From Methylococcales bacterium (GTDB lineage: Bacteria > Pseudomonadota > Gammaproteobacteria > Methylococcales > Methylomonadaceae): a stretch of 64,000 nt of DNA. Of this stretch, positions 7,399 through 15,894 are shown one piece after another (the stretch's first letter is position 1; every line of letters begins with the position of its first letter). The position numbers were made by a program, and so were the translations under genes. The DNA lies in assembly GCA_026399015.1 (NCBI GenBank), contig JAPLRS010000043.1, positions 1-64,000 of the forward strand, given 5' to 3'. The notes beneath the pieces were generated by a model that was not told the DNA's origin, ran no database searches, and saw nothing but the letters and a program-made list of their open reading frames with translations.

Positions 7399-8757
7399 TT
7401 ATTTATTCCATTGGCAATGTGACTCAGGCTGATCATAGCCTAAGGTATCGAGTTCGGTTTTGGGGTGTAAAAAACCATCAATAGGCGCAACGGCCACTAA
7501 AGAGCGCGGTGCCGCTAATAAGATGGGTTGGCGTAATTGGCCATCCCAAGCTCTAAATGATAAGGGTGTGCCGGTGTAACCGTTTAAGGTAAAGCTATCG
7601 CTAAAAATATAGTCTTTAAGTTTAGAGAGTTCGTTGCTTTGGGTGCGTGTAGCGGCTTCACCGATGGCTCTTACGGCTAAATAGGCGCTGTAGTCTTGCT
7701 CTTCCATCCAACGCCCTGCTTTTTCTAAGAAGCGATGCTGTATTTGCACGGCCCCCCATTGTTCATGGGTTTTATGCCAAGGCTTGGCAATAAGGCCTTG
7801 AGTACCGATAACGGGTCTTGGAATCCATGTACGATAATCTAAATATTCACCAAACTGGCCTTGTTCATCGGCTACTACTAACACATCATAAGGGTCTTCG
7901 GTTTGGCTAAATACCGCGACATCAGATTGGGCAGTTCGTCTGGCATCGTAGGTGTGTTCCCAGGTTTTTTCGGCGATTATTTTCATGTTAAAGCGTTTAG
8001 CAGCCCGTTTAATAGCCTCCGCATAAAGCTTATCTTCGGGGTTAGGTCCGATTACCAAAAACCATTGCGTCCAACGCTTTTTCATCATGTATTGAGCCAA
8101 GGCATCCGCACGCATGGCTCGGCTGGGTAATAAATGCAATACATGTCGCTGACATTCTTCATTTCGCAGACTATCGTCGCTGGTGCCTACGTCGAATAAT
8201 AATAGGTCTTTTGCTATAGTTAAGTCCGCTAAAGGTTTGAGTTGAGCCGCGGGTAAATTAACAATCAGATATTTAAATTGGCTACTGATTTCTTTGGTAA
8301 AGGTCTCGTTTACATTGCCGTCTATTGGCACAATAAATCTTTTTAAGGTAAATTGCTGTCCAGTAAATTCACCGGTCGTATTGTTATCATTAATACCTAG
8401 TTCTGCGCCAATACCCCCTTTTTCTTTAATAAAAGGGTCTAAATTAGATAGAGAAGCAGGCGGATTTTGTTCTTGTGTTAAATAAGCGATATTGATACTT
8501 TGTTTAGCCGCCGCATTAATAGTTTGTGTAGTAGATGCCTTAATAGTTGGTTTAGTTGCCGCCTGAACATCATTAAGATTAAATGCTAGGGTAGTAACGG
8601 CGTAAAAGACAAAAGTAATGAGAATATAAGAACCTTGGGCTAGAGTAGGGTGTTTAACTAATCGCATCGCTTGAACACAGTAAAGTTTAATTGCCAGTAA
8701 TTTTAACGGAATAACATTTTTTTGTATTGTTTGCATTGAGATTAACCGAGAGTTCAT
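7399..8757 (-). CDS. ABC transporter substrate-binding protein, PQQ-associated
   Basis: Periplasmic branched-chain-amino-acid-type binding protein of the family accompanying PQQ-dependent alcohol oxidation. A hydrophobic N-terminal segment (SYILITFVFYAVTTLAF) and VQA|A-type cleavage precede the type-1 periplasmic-binding fold (INIAYLTQEQNPPASLSNLD, YLIVNLPAAQLKPLADL, WTQWFLVIGPNPEDKLYAEA, DVLVVADEQGQFGEY). The first ATG (8757) lies inside a REP-like repeat and gives 452 residues, longer than I expect for the family; ATG codons at 8736 or 8667 are real alternatives. First gene of the four-gene unit. Confidence 0.82.
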   Translation of the reverse strand: MNSRLISMQTIQKNVIPLKLLAIKLYCVQAMRLVKHPTLAQGSYILITFVFYAVTTLAFNLNDVQAATKPTIKASTTQTINAAAKQSINIAYLTQEQNPPASLSNLDPFIKEKGGIGAELGINDNNTTGEFTGQQFTLKRFIVPIDGNVNETFTKEISSQFKYLIVNLPAAQLKPLADLTIAKDLLLFDVGTSDDSLRNEECQRHVLHLLPSRAMRADALAQYMMKKRWTQWFLVIGPNPEDKLYAEAIKRAAKRFNMKIIAEKTWEHTYDARRTAQSDVAVFSQTEDPYDVLVVADEQGQFGEYLDYRTWIPRPVIGTQGLIAKPWHKTHEQWGAVQIQHRFLEKAGRWMEEQDYSAYLAVRAIGEAATRTQSNELSKLKDYIFSDSFTLNGYTGTPLSFRAWDGQLRQPILLAAPRSLVAVAPIDGFLHPKTELDTLGYDQPESHCQWNK

Positions 8758-9065
8758 GGTTCGACAAGCTCACCACGAACGGATTGTCTATAGACTATTT
8801 TGTTTTATTTCTTAGTAATGAACGGATTGACCGTAGACTATTTTGTTTTATTTCTTAGCAATGAACGGATTGTCTATAGACTATTTTGTTTTATTTCTTA
8901 GCAATGAACGGATTGTCTATAGACTATTTTGTTTTATTTCTTAGCAATGAACGGATTAACCAACAACGAATTAACTTTCGATTCGACGTTTAACTGTATC
9001 GTATTCAGAATTAAGCGTTCGTATTGAGATGAACCGTTCGCCCTGAGCTTGTCGAAGGGTTAGCC
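8755..9065. repeat. REP-like element flanking a tandem repeat
   Basis: The segment is bounded by two copies of a widespread bacterial REP-like motif in opposite orientation: GGTTCGACAAGCTCACCACG at 8758-8777 and CGTTCGCCCTGAGCTTGTCG at 9035-9054. Between them lie the 43-bp tandem repeats and about 80 bases of unique AT-rich sequence. This is the whole intergenic space between the PQQ-ABC cluster and the MOSC gene; I see no gene in it. A second pair occurs at 50884-51034. Confidence 0.75.
8777..8948. repeat. Four 43-bp tandem repeats
   Basis: Units start at 8777, 8820, 8863 and 8906, with a broken fifth copy at 8949. Each runs GAACGGATTG, then TCTATAGACTATTTTG, TTTTATTTCTTAG and CAAT. Unit 2 differs in the middle (ACCGTAGACTA) and unit 1 ends TAGTAAT. 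The first unit begins inside the left REP-like copy. No spacers, so this is not CRISPR; it looks like a minisatellite that grew by slippage. Confidence 0.9.
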
Positions 9066-9106
9066 GTAAAATATTCTAATAACTTTAAACTAAATACTAT
9101 TTACAC

Positions 9107-9931
9107 ATGATACAAAGTTTTTTAAGTGAAATAATCCTATATCCCATTAAATCATTAGCCGGTATCAGTGTTAAGCAATGGCCAGTTGTTAAAACTGGGT
9201 TAATGTATGATAGGCAATGGATGTTGATTGATGAGCAAGGCCAGTTTTTAAGTCAGCGTAAGTTACCTAAAATGGCTTTGATTAAAACAGCTATTCTGGC
9301 TGAACAGTTAATTGTTTCAGCGCCCGCTATGCCGGATTTATCTATTTCTTTAAAGCCAGCAATAGGTGAATGGCTAGAGGCGACGGTTTGGGAATACACA
9401 GGGCAGGCTAGATCTGTTTCCACAGAGGCGGATCAATGGTTTAGTACATTTCTAGAAATCCCTTGTTGCTTGGTTTATCATCCAGAAGACAGCTTAAGAA
9501 TTGTGGACCCTGATTATGCCTTACGCACTGATAGTGTTGCGTTTTCAGATGGTTTTCCGTTTTTACTCGTCTCAGAAAACTCCTTGTGCGCCCTAAATGA
9601 ATCAGCAAATCTGCAATTGACCATGGCAAGATTTAGACCCAATTTAGTGGTATCAGCTTGTGATGCTTATGCAGAAGATTCTTGGCGTGAAGTGCGTATC
9701 GCGCAGATTGATTTTAGATTGCCCAAGCCTTGTTCAAGGTGTTCAATTCCTGCGATAGATCCAGAAACCGCTTTAATAGAAAAAGCGCCTTTAACTGCGC
9801 TTAATAACACCCGTAAATGGCAAAACAAAGTGTATTTTGGGCAGAATGCCATTCATAATCAAACGGGTTTTTTATCGGTGGGTGATGAGGTACATATTAA
9901 TAAACTAGGTGAGCCACAGCCGCCTTTATAA
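9107..9931 (+). CDS. MOSC-domain molybdenum cofactor protein (YcbX/mARC-like)
   Basis: Protein of 274 residues with an N-terminal beta-barrel MOSC_N domain (SEIILYPIKSLAGISVKQWP, then GLMYDRQWMLIDEQGQFLSQ) and a C-terminal MOSC domain. The conserved cysteine that ligates molybdenum in this family is in PKPCSRCSIPAIDPETA (about residues 205-221), and RFRPNLVV precedes it as usual. Family members reduce N-hydroxylated compounds with electrons from a redox partner. No ferredoxin domain is fused here, unlike E. coli YcbX, so the partner must be separate. It is followed two bases later by the sugar kinase and probably shares its transcript. Confidence 0.9.
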   Translation: MIQSFLSEIILYPIKSLAGISVKQWPVVKTGLMYDRQWMLIDEQGQFLSQRKLPKMALIKTAILAEQLIVSAPAMPDLSISLKPAIGEWLEATVWEYTGQARSVSTEADQWFSTFLEIPCCLVYHPEDSLRIVDPDYALRTDSVAFSDGFPFLLVSENSLCALNESANLQLTMARFRPNLVVSACDAYAEDSWREVRIAQIDFRLPKPCSRCSIPAIDPETALIEKAPLTALNNTRKWQNKVYFGQNAIHNQTGFLSVGDEVHINKLGEPQPPL

Positions 9932-9933
9932 TC

Positions 9934-10836
9934 ATGAGCCAACTTAAAACTACCGTTTCTAAACCATCAATCGCTCTGTTTGGTGAGGTATTAATCGACC
10001 AATTTCCTGATGGTCAGAAGATATTGGGCGGCGCACCTTTTAATGTGGCTTGGCATTTACAAGCTTTTGGGCAATCATCCCGATTTATCAGTAAAGTGGG
10101 TTCTGATCAGATAGGTGTTGATATTCAAAGCGAAATGAAAGCCTGGGGCATGTCTCTTTCAGGTCTACAAGTGGATACACTTTATCCAACGGGTAAAGTG
10201 GCTATAGAAATAAATAGCGGTGAGCCGAGTTACGATATTTTAGATCAGCAGGCGTATGACTTTATCGATGCGAATCAATTAGATTTATCAAAAGCTTATG
10301 ATGTTATTTATCATGGCAGTTTAGCCTTAAGACATACTGTTTCTGCGCAAGCATTGGATACTTTACTAAACAAGCATCAGGGTAAAGTCTTTTTAGATGT
10401 TAATTTACGTGCTCCATGGTGGAAAAAAACAGCGATTGAGCAAAACTTACAGCAAGCAGATTGGGTTAAGCTGAATATAGACGAATTAAGACAATTAGTG
10501 ACGCTTAGTAACAATCTAAAAGACACTATGCAAGAGGTTTTAAATTTATATAACTTAGAGACATTGATTGTTACCTCTGGTGAGCAGGGGGCTAACGCCT
10601 TAAGCAACTCAGGGGAGTTTGTCGAGGTAAAGCCGGCAGGTGATTTTAATGTAGTTGATACCGTGGGTGCGGGTGACGCTTTTGCGGCAGTTTTATTACT
10701 AGGTTTATTAAATGATTGGCCTTTGTTACTGACTATGACCAGAGCGCAAAGTTTTGCATCCGCATCAGTCACACAACGCGGCGCAACTTTTAAAGAGATA
10801 GGATTTTACCAGGCGTTTATTGAAGCTTGGTTTTAA
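9934..10836 (+). CDS. PfkB-family sugar kinase (fructokinase-like)
   Basis: Ribokinase-fold kinase of 300 residues. The N-terminal substrate region reads ALFGEVLIDQFPDG...LGGAPFNVAWHLQAFG, matching bacterial fructokinases, and the C-terminal signature DTVGAGDAFAAVLLLG contains the catalytic Asp. Phosphorylation of fructose to fructose-6-phosphate is the most likely reaction; fructokinase is part of sucrose turnover in many methanotrophs, although no sucrose gene is nearby. Its last 20 bases overlap, tail to tail, the phosphatase gene on the other strand. Confidence 0.87.
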   Translation: MSQLKTTVSKPSIALFGEVLIDQFPDGQKILGGAPFNVAWHLQAFGQSSRFISKVGSDQIGVDIQSEMKAWGMSLSGLQVDTLYPTGKVAIEINSGEPSYDILDQQAYDFIDANQLDLSKAYDVIYHGSLALRHTVSAQALDTLLNKHQGKVFLDVNLRAPWWKKTAIEQNLQQADWVKLNIDELRQLVTLSNNLKDTMQEVLNLYNLETLIVTSGEQGANALSNSGEFVEVKPAGDFNVVDTVGAGDAFAAVLLLGLLNDWPLLLTMTRAQSFASASVTQRGATFKEIGFYQAFIEAWF

Positions 10837-11521
10837 AAGTTTTTAAGTTTTCGGGCTTTAAATACCAACCGTAATAAAGCAACCAACTCACAAAAAATAC
10901 CAAATAACCTGACCATAAGATATCTGATAAAAAATGCCCGCCCGCAGACAGCCTAGCTAGCGCCAGCGCAAAGCTAACAGCAAGGGTAATAGCTAAATAA
11001 TAGCGTTTATGCTTTCGAGATAAGAAATACAAAGCAAAAAACATAAAGCCCACAGAGCAATGACCGCAGGGGAAAGATTTGTCGGGCGTATGACCTATCT
11101 TAAGAGGTGGCGTGTAGTTAAATTGCCCACCAAACTCAGTGATATGCACGGGTCTTGCTCGCCCCCAGTGATCTTTAAACACCAGATTAACTATTAACCC
11201 CGGGCCTATTAAGATAACTAATAACAAATAAGCTAAAGCTCTGCGTGCTGTTTTTAATTTAGGTAATATATGGCTTAAGCCAAACGCGAACAAAAGACCG
11301 ATGCTAATAATTCTGATAAAAGCATCTGCATAATCAAATAAATACCGCCATAACCACCAATCTTTCCAAGGCCAACTGCTATCAGATTCACTAGAGCGAT
11401 AGAATAAGGATGAAACTTGTTGATCAAGATCAGTAAGCCAAAATATAGGCGTAGTGATTAGAATTAGCACTATAAGGCAACTTAATTCCCAGCCTTTACG
11501 ATCTAATTTAAAAAGATTCAT
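10817..11521 (-). CDS. PAP2-family membrane phosphatase
   Basis: Type-2 phosphatidic acid phosphatase of 234 residues with about six membrane spans. The three PAP2 motifs are present: KDHWGRARP (K-x6-RP), SFPCGHCSVG and ARLSAGGHFLSD. Motif 2 has PCGH instead of the usual PSGH, with the catalytic His kept. Likely substrates are lipid phosphates such as undecaprenyl diphosphate, phosphatidylglycerol phosphate or lipid A phosphate. The neighbouring ArnT-like transferase upstream on the same strand, 17 bases away, favours a role in lipid A or undecaprenyl-linked surface modification. Confidence 0.88.
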   Translation of the reverse strand: MNLFKLDRKGWELSCLIVLILITTPIFWLTDLDQQVSSLFYRSSESDSSWPWKDWWLWRYLFDYADAFIRIISIGLLFAFGLSHILPKLKTARRALAYLLLVILIGPGLIVNLVFKDHWGRARPVHITEFGGQFNYTPPLKIGHTPDKSFPCGHCSVGFMFFALYFLSRKHKRYYLAITLAVSFALALARLSAGGHFLSDILWSGYLVFFVSWLLYYGWYLKPENLKTFKTKLQ

Positions 11522-11538
11522 ACAACTAGATTTGCTAA

Positions 11539-13068
11539 TTAAATTTTAGGTGGCCAAGCTTTAAGATTTTCAGCGATGTATAAGCTATAAACACTGTTTT
11601 TATTGCTGGGATTAACGACTTCACCTACTTTACGAAAACTGCTAAAGATGGCTTTAAGTTCTGCAGGTATCGCCTTTTCATTCAGTTCGGTTACAAAGTA
11701 AGCGGATTTACCTATGTAATCAACAGGTCCACCCCATACTTCATATTGTGAAACCACTTCCCCTGTGGGTTCATAACGAAATACTTGTGGATGGTCTGGA
11801 AGATAGAAAGCCAGTTGGCTGGCTAAATATCGATGTCCTAAGGTTAAGAAAAAGGCTGGTTTTTCAGTGGGAGTTACTTTTTTGCGTTCTGCGTCAATAC
11901 TGCTAATAAGTTCTTGGGTATGTCTAAACCGGAAAGTAGGGTCAACTGGGGTGTTTTGTAAATTAAACGCCTGAATTAAGACCGGCAGCGCATAGGTCAA
12001 TGTCACCATAAAATAACCTAGCATCAAGCCATATTTAAGTGACTTCTGCCATTGACCTTTTTGCCACTGACCGCTTAATAAAATAATGCCACTAAAATAA
12101 AACGGCATAGACCAGTTACCTTGTACTTTTTGAATAAAGCCTAGTGCAATAATGCCCAGTAATAAAATGGGCCCCATCCATACTAAAAACTGATCTTGTT
12201 CGGGTAGTTGCTTAAGTTTAAGGCAGTATTTAAAACTATTGATTAACAATAAAGCCGTGACGACAGGAGTGATGAGTAAGAGTTGATAGAGTAAAAAGGT
12301 AGCGCCTTGCTCAAGTCTTTTTAATAACGTCAGTTTTTCTTCAGTCACGAAATGCCCTTTACTGTGTCCAAACATAACCCAGTCATGTTGTTGATTCCAT
12401 AAAATAATAGGAATCGCACAGATAATAATCGGCAATAAATACAGTAAAAATTCGCGTTTAAATAAATGCTGGCGCTGTTTATCGCTTAGTAAATAGGCGG
12501 CTAACATGACAGGCAGTAATAAGGCGGCTTGTTTACTAAGTAAGGCTAAGCCTGTGGCGATGCCTGCCCATAACCAACTGTGTAAGCTGTTGTTAAAGAG
12601 TGCTTTGTGTAAATAGTAAAGACTCATCATCCAAAAGCAATACAACGGCGCATCGATGGTCATTATAAAGTTAGCGATCAGATTGATAGGGGTCGCTAAC
12701 AGAATTAATAAAGCTAAAGCCGCGGCTTGTGCGTTATAGATGGCTTTGGTCGTGGCATAAAAATAAGCTAAAAATAACGTACCTAGAAAAACACTAGGTA
12801 AACGCACAATCGCGGTAGTATGACCACCGAGTTCTGTTGAAAGTCGCATTAACCATGCGATCATCGGTGGTTTGCTGTAATAACACCAATCAAGTTGACG
12901 TGACCAATCCCAATAATAGGTTTCATCACCAATCAAATCTAAACCATTAACAAAAAGGTAAGTTGTGCGTATAAAAAATAGACTGGCTAAGACTAAAATG
13001 AGATGGTTATTAATAAATTGAATGGTTTTGTTAGGCATTAACTTTTTTGTTTTTAATTCAGTCAACAT
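11539..13068 (-). CDS. ArnT-like GT39 family glycosyltransferase
   Basis: Large membrane protein of 509 residues, with around a dozen spans and a C-terminal periplasmic domain from about residue 370. The catalytic first loop is clear: GDETYYWDWSRQLDWCYYSK, followed by PPMIAWLMRLS and TAIVRLPSV, typical of dolichyl/undecaprenyl-phosphate-sugar transferases such as ArnT. It should move a sugar from an undecaprenyl-phosphate donor to lipid A or another periplasmic acceptor. An internal ATG at 13038 is an alternative start. The PAP2 phosphatase follows directly, suggesting a two-gene lipid-modification unit. Confidence 0.87.
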   Translation of the reverse strand: MLTELKTKKLMPNKTIQFINNHLILVLASLFFIRTTYLFVNGLDLIGDETYYWDWSRQLDWCYYSKPPMIAWLMRLSTELGGHTTAIVRLPSVFLGTLFLAYFYATTKAIYNAQAAALALLILLATPINLIANFIMTIDAPLYCFWMMSLYYLHKALFNNSLHSWLWAGIATGLALLSKQAALLLPVMLAAYLLSDKQRQHLFKREFLLYLLPIIICAIPIILWNQQHDWVMFGHSKGHFVTEEKLTLLKRLEQGATFLLYQLLLITPVVTALLLINSFKYCLKLKQLPEQDQFLVWMGPILLLGIIALGFIQKVQGNWSMPFYFSGIILLSGQWQKGQWQKSLKYGLMLGYFMVTLTYALPVLIQAFNLQNTPVDPTFRFRHTQELISSIDAERKKVTPTEKPAFFLTLGHRYLASQLAFYLPDHPQVFRYEPTGEVVSQYEVWGGPVDYIGKSAYFVTELNEKAIPAELKAIFSSFRKVGEVVNPSNKNSVYSLYIAENLKAWPPKI

Positions 13069-13321
13069 TAAGCAAACCTAGCATTAGCCAACTAAGCAAA
13101 TGAAGATGATGCGTTAGGTGACTATTATAGCTATTGTGGTAATAATTTTTTGATAAATCCATTTTTTGCTGTCACAAGCAATTTCTCAATAGCGTAGTCG
13201 GTTTATTAATAGCCTTGCATTGATTTTCGGCACTTTTAACCGTATTCTTTGTCAAAAGCTGCCAAGTAAGTTGATGAGCCTTATTTAAAGTATTTCCTCT
13301 TGTACACAAACATTAAAAATC

Positions 13322-15052
13322 ATGATGACTATAAAACAACTATTTAGATCTGGGCAACAGTTCGGGTTATTCACTTCTTTAGTTCTTTTGCTGATGGTGT
13401 GGGGTTGTCAAACAGCTAATGCAACCGATATTAGAGTGTCTATAGATCGTAATCCAGTCAATGTGAATGAGTCCTTTCAGTTAATTTTTACCGCGGCACA
13501 ATCGCCAGATGATGATCCTGATTTTGGTCCCTTAGAGAAAGATTTTAGCATTCTTAATCAAAACAATAGCACGAGCTCATCATGGGTTAATGGTAAATCC
13601 AGTAAAACAGTGCAATGGGTTTTAAGCGTGATGGCTAAGCGCGTAGGCAGTTTGATTATTCCACCTATTAAGTTTGGTAAAGATGTTAGTCAGGCTTCCA
13701 GTATTTTAGTAGCCGATCAAGCGGCAAAAAATGGGCTTGATACGCACGAAGATTTATTTATTGATGTGGAGGCAACGCCCCAAAATCCTTACATCCAGTC
13801 ACAAGTTTTTTATACCTTAAAGCTATACACTAAAGTAAATATTTCACAGGCACGCTTAAATGAGCCGGAATTATCTGATGCTGTCATTGAACGTTTGGGT
13901 GAAGACAGTAATTACAATACTCAAATTGATGGCGTTGATTATTCGGTCACTGAGCGTAAATATGCGTTTTTCCCCCAAAAAAGTGGCAAATTGACTATTA
14001 AACCTTTGGTATTAACGGCTGAGGTATTAGTTAATAATGCGCAGGGCTTTAATCCGTTTTTTAATTCTCAAATGAGTAAAACTAAGCGTGTTGAATCTAA
14101 AGCGATTACTTTAGATGTTAAACCGGTACCGGCAGAATTTAAGAGCCAACATTGGTTATCTGCCGAACAAGTTATCTTTAAACAAGAATGGTCAGGGGAT
14201 ATTGCGCAATTAAAAGTAGGTGAACCAATCACCAGAACTTTAAGTTTAGTGGCAAAAGGCACGACAGTTGGCCAATTACCAGAGTTAAATACCACCGAAA
14301 CAAATGCCCAAATAAAAGCCTATCCTGATCAACCTGTTTTACAAGAACAGAAAAAAGTGGAAGGTCTATATGCTTTTAGAGAAGAAAAAATTGCATTAAT
14401 TCCCTCTAAAGCCGGTAGTTATAAATTACCTGCTATTGAAATCCCTTGGTTTAATACGCAAACGCAAAAGATGGAAATAGCAAAAGTCCCTGAAGTTACT
14501 TTAAGCAGTGTTTCGACTGCAACTCAAGCGGAACCTGAGGTTAAGCCAACGCCTATTCCTAATACACCAACTGCGTCAGTGGAAACGCCAAAAACAGATA
14601 GCGCAACTTTAGGGGAAAATTATCAGCAAACTAAAGTTTGGTTATGGGTTTCAGTATTTTTGGCTGTGGGTTGGTTAACAACCATTGTGGTATTTTTAAG
14701 AAAACGTAAAACAGCTAAAGTCGTTGTTGTAGAAGATGAAGCGGAAATTAGTTTAAAAGCGGCTATTAAAAACCTAAAACAAGCTTGTGCAGAAAACGAT
14801 GCTATTGCCGCTAAAGAGGCCTTGTTGATTTGGGGTAAGCAAAAGTTTGAAGTAAATAATTTAGGCAGTATTGCTGGTTTTTGCGAGGCGCGCTTAAGAG
14901 ATGAAATCTTATTACTCAATCAAACGCTTTACGGTAAAGAAAGTAGTCAATGGCAAGGTAAGAAGTTGTTTCAGGCTTTTACAGAAAATAAAGCCAGAGG
15001 CGCGATTAAAGAAGCTGTCGATAAAAGTTTAGAGCCACTTTATAAACTGTAA
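13322..15052 (+). CDS. batD: BatD-type oxygen-tolerance protein
   Basis: 576 residues: an N-terminal signal segment ending near CQTANA, an extracytoplasmic beta-rich BatD domain (DIRVSIDRNPVNVNESFQLI, FSILNQNNSTSSSWVNG, AKRVGSLIIPPIKFG), a Pro/Thr-rich linker (about 400-435), one membrane span (VWLWVSVFLAVGWLTTIVVF, about 440-459) and a cytoplasmic helical tail. BatD proteins accompany MoxR ATPases and VWA proteins in stress tolerance. Here no moxR, batA or batB lies on either side, so it stands alone. A run of AT-rich sequence without other features (13069-13321) separates it from the upstream divergent gene. Confidence 0.88.
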   Translation: MMTIKQLFRSGQQFGLFTSLVLLLMVWGCQTANATDIRVSIDRNPVNVNESFQLIFTAAQSPDDDPDFGPLEKDFSILNQNNSTSSSWVNGKSSKTVQWVLSVMAKRVGSLIIPPIKFGKDVSQASSILVADQAAKNGLDTHEDLFIDVEATPQNPYIQSQVFYTLKLYTKVNISQARLNEPELSDAVIERLGEDSNYNTQIDGVDYSVTERKYAFFPQKSGKLTIKPLVLTAEVLVNNAQGFNPFFNSQMSKTKRVESKAITLDVKPVPAEFKSQHWLSAEQVIFKQEWSGDIAQLKVGEPITRTLSLVAKGTTVGQLPELNTTETNAQIKAYPDQPVLQEQKKVEGLYAFREEKIALIPSKAGSYKLPAIEIPWFNTQTQKMEIAKVPEVTLSSVSTATQAEPEVKPTPIPNTPTASVETPKTDSATLGENYQQTKVWLWVSVFLAVGWLTTIVVFLRKRKTAKVVVVEDEAEISLKAAIKNLKQACAENDAIAAKEALLIWGKQKFEVNNLGSIAGFCEARLRDEILLLNQTLYGKESSQWQGKKLFQAFTENKARGAIKEAVDKSLEPLYKL

Positions 15053-15112
15053 TCTTTATTTCCTCACTTAAGCAAAGAGGGGGTGAGGCGATTTAATAAG
15101 GAGATGTTTTAG

Positions 15113-15829
15113 GTGTCTGTGTTTCGCTTTCAGCAGTTTTCGGTTATACAAAAGCATTCTGCTATGAAAGTCTGTACGGATGCCGTTTTATTTGGCGCAA
15201 TGGCAGATGTACCGTCCAGTGCTAAGGTTTTGGACATTGGCGCGGGAACAGGTGTTTTGTCATTAATGGTCGCGCAATTAGGTGCGGGTCAGGTTACGGC
15301 TGTCGAGTTAACTTTACCGGCTTATGAAGAAGCTTTATTAAATTTTAAAAACAGTCCTTGGGCTTCGCAATTAACTATAATTCATCAAGACATTCAAAGC
15401 GTCGCGCTTAATTTAAATACCTTATACGATTTAATTATCTGTAATCCGCCTTTTTTTACTGATCACAGTAAAGCTGATAATCCGTTAAGAAATACCGCTA
15501 GGCACACGGATGAATTGTCTTTTGAAGATTTGTTGATTAGTGTTAATCGCTTGTTAGCAGAAGATGGAACTTTTTATGTTTTGTTGCCTGTGCATGCAAT
15601 AGAAAGCTTTAAGCAATTGGCATTAAGTGTGGGTTTGCATTTAAACAGTCAAATAGATTTTAGAGGTTATGCGCATAACGATGCAAAAGTGAGTGCTTTA
15701 ACATTTAGTCGGCAAGCCGAAGTGTTTTATAAAGCCTTGCATACCATTTACCAAGCAGAACGCGTTTATTCGGCAGTCAGTGAACACTATTTGTCGCCTT
15801 TCTTGTTGAGATTTTCCCCTAAGCGCTAG
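15113..15829 (+). CDS. trmN: tRNA1(Val) A37 N6-methyltransferase
   Basis: YfiC/TrmN6-type Rossmann methyltransferase of 238 residues, which methylates N6 of adenosine 37 of tRNA-Val. The family N-terminus (FRFQQFSVIQKHSAMKVCTD), the SAM-binding motif VLDIGAGTGVLSLMVAQ, the acidic motif TAVELT and the catalytic NPPF motif in DLIICNPPFF are all present. The start is a GTG at 15113 with AAGGAG about ten bases upstream; the intervening ATG at 15104 is followed at once by a stop. It is monocistronic. Confidence 0.93.
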   Translation: MSVFRFQQFSVIQKHSAMKVCTDAVLFGAMADVPSSAKVLDIGAGTGVLSLMVAQLGAGQVTAVELTLPAYEEALLNFKNSPWASQLTIIHQDIQSVALNLNTLYDLIICNPPFFTDHSKADNPLRNTARHTDELSFEDLLISVNRLLAEDGTFYVLLPVHAIESFKQLALSVGLHLNSQIDFRGYAHNDAKVSALTFSRQAEVFYKALHTIYQAERVYSAVSEHYLSPFLLRFSPKR

Positions 15830-15894
15830 ATGTTATTGAATGGATACTACAAATATTTTTAAGCATAAAAAATTATAAGAACACAATTATCATT

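Noticed and set aside
8777-8948. CRISPR array
   Set aside because: The 43-bp units are contiguous with no spacers, and no cas gene is present.
13322-13420. BatD as a lipoprotein (Cys in VWGC)
   Set aside because: Trp at -2 does not fit a lipobox; a normal signal peptide ending near ANA is more likely.
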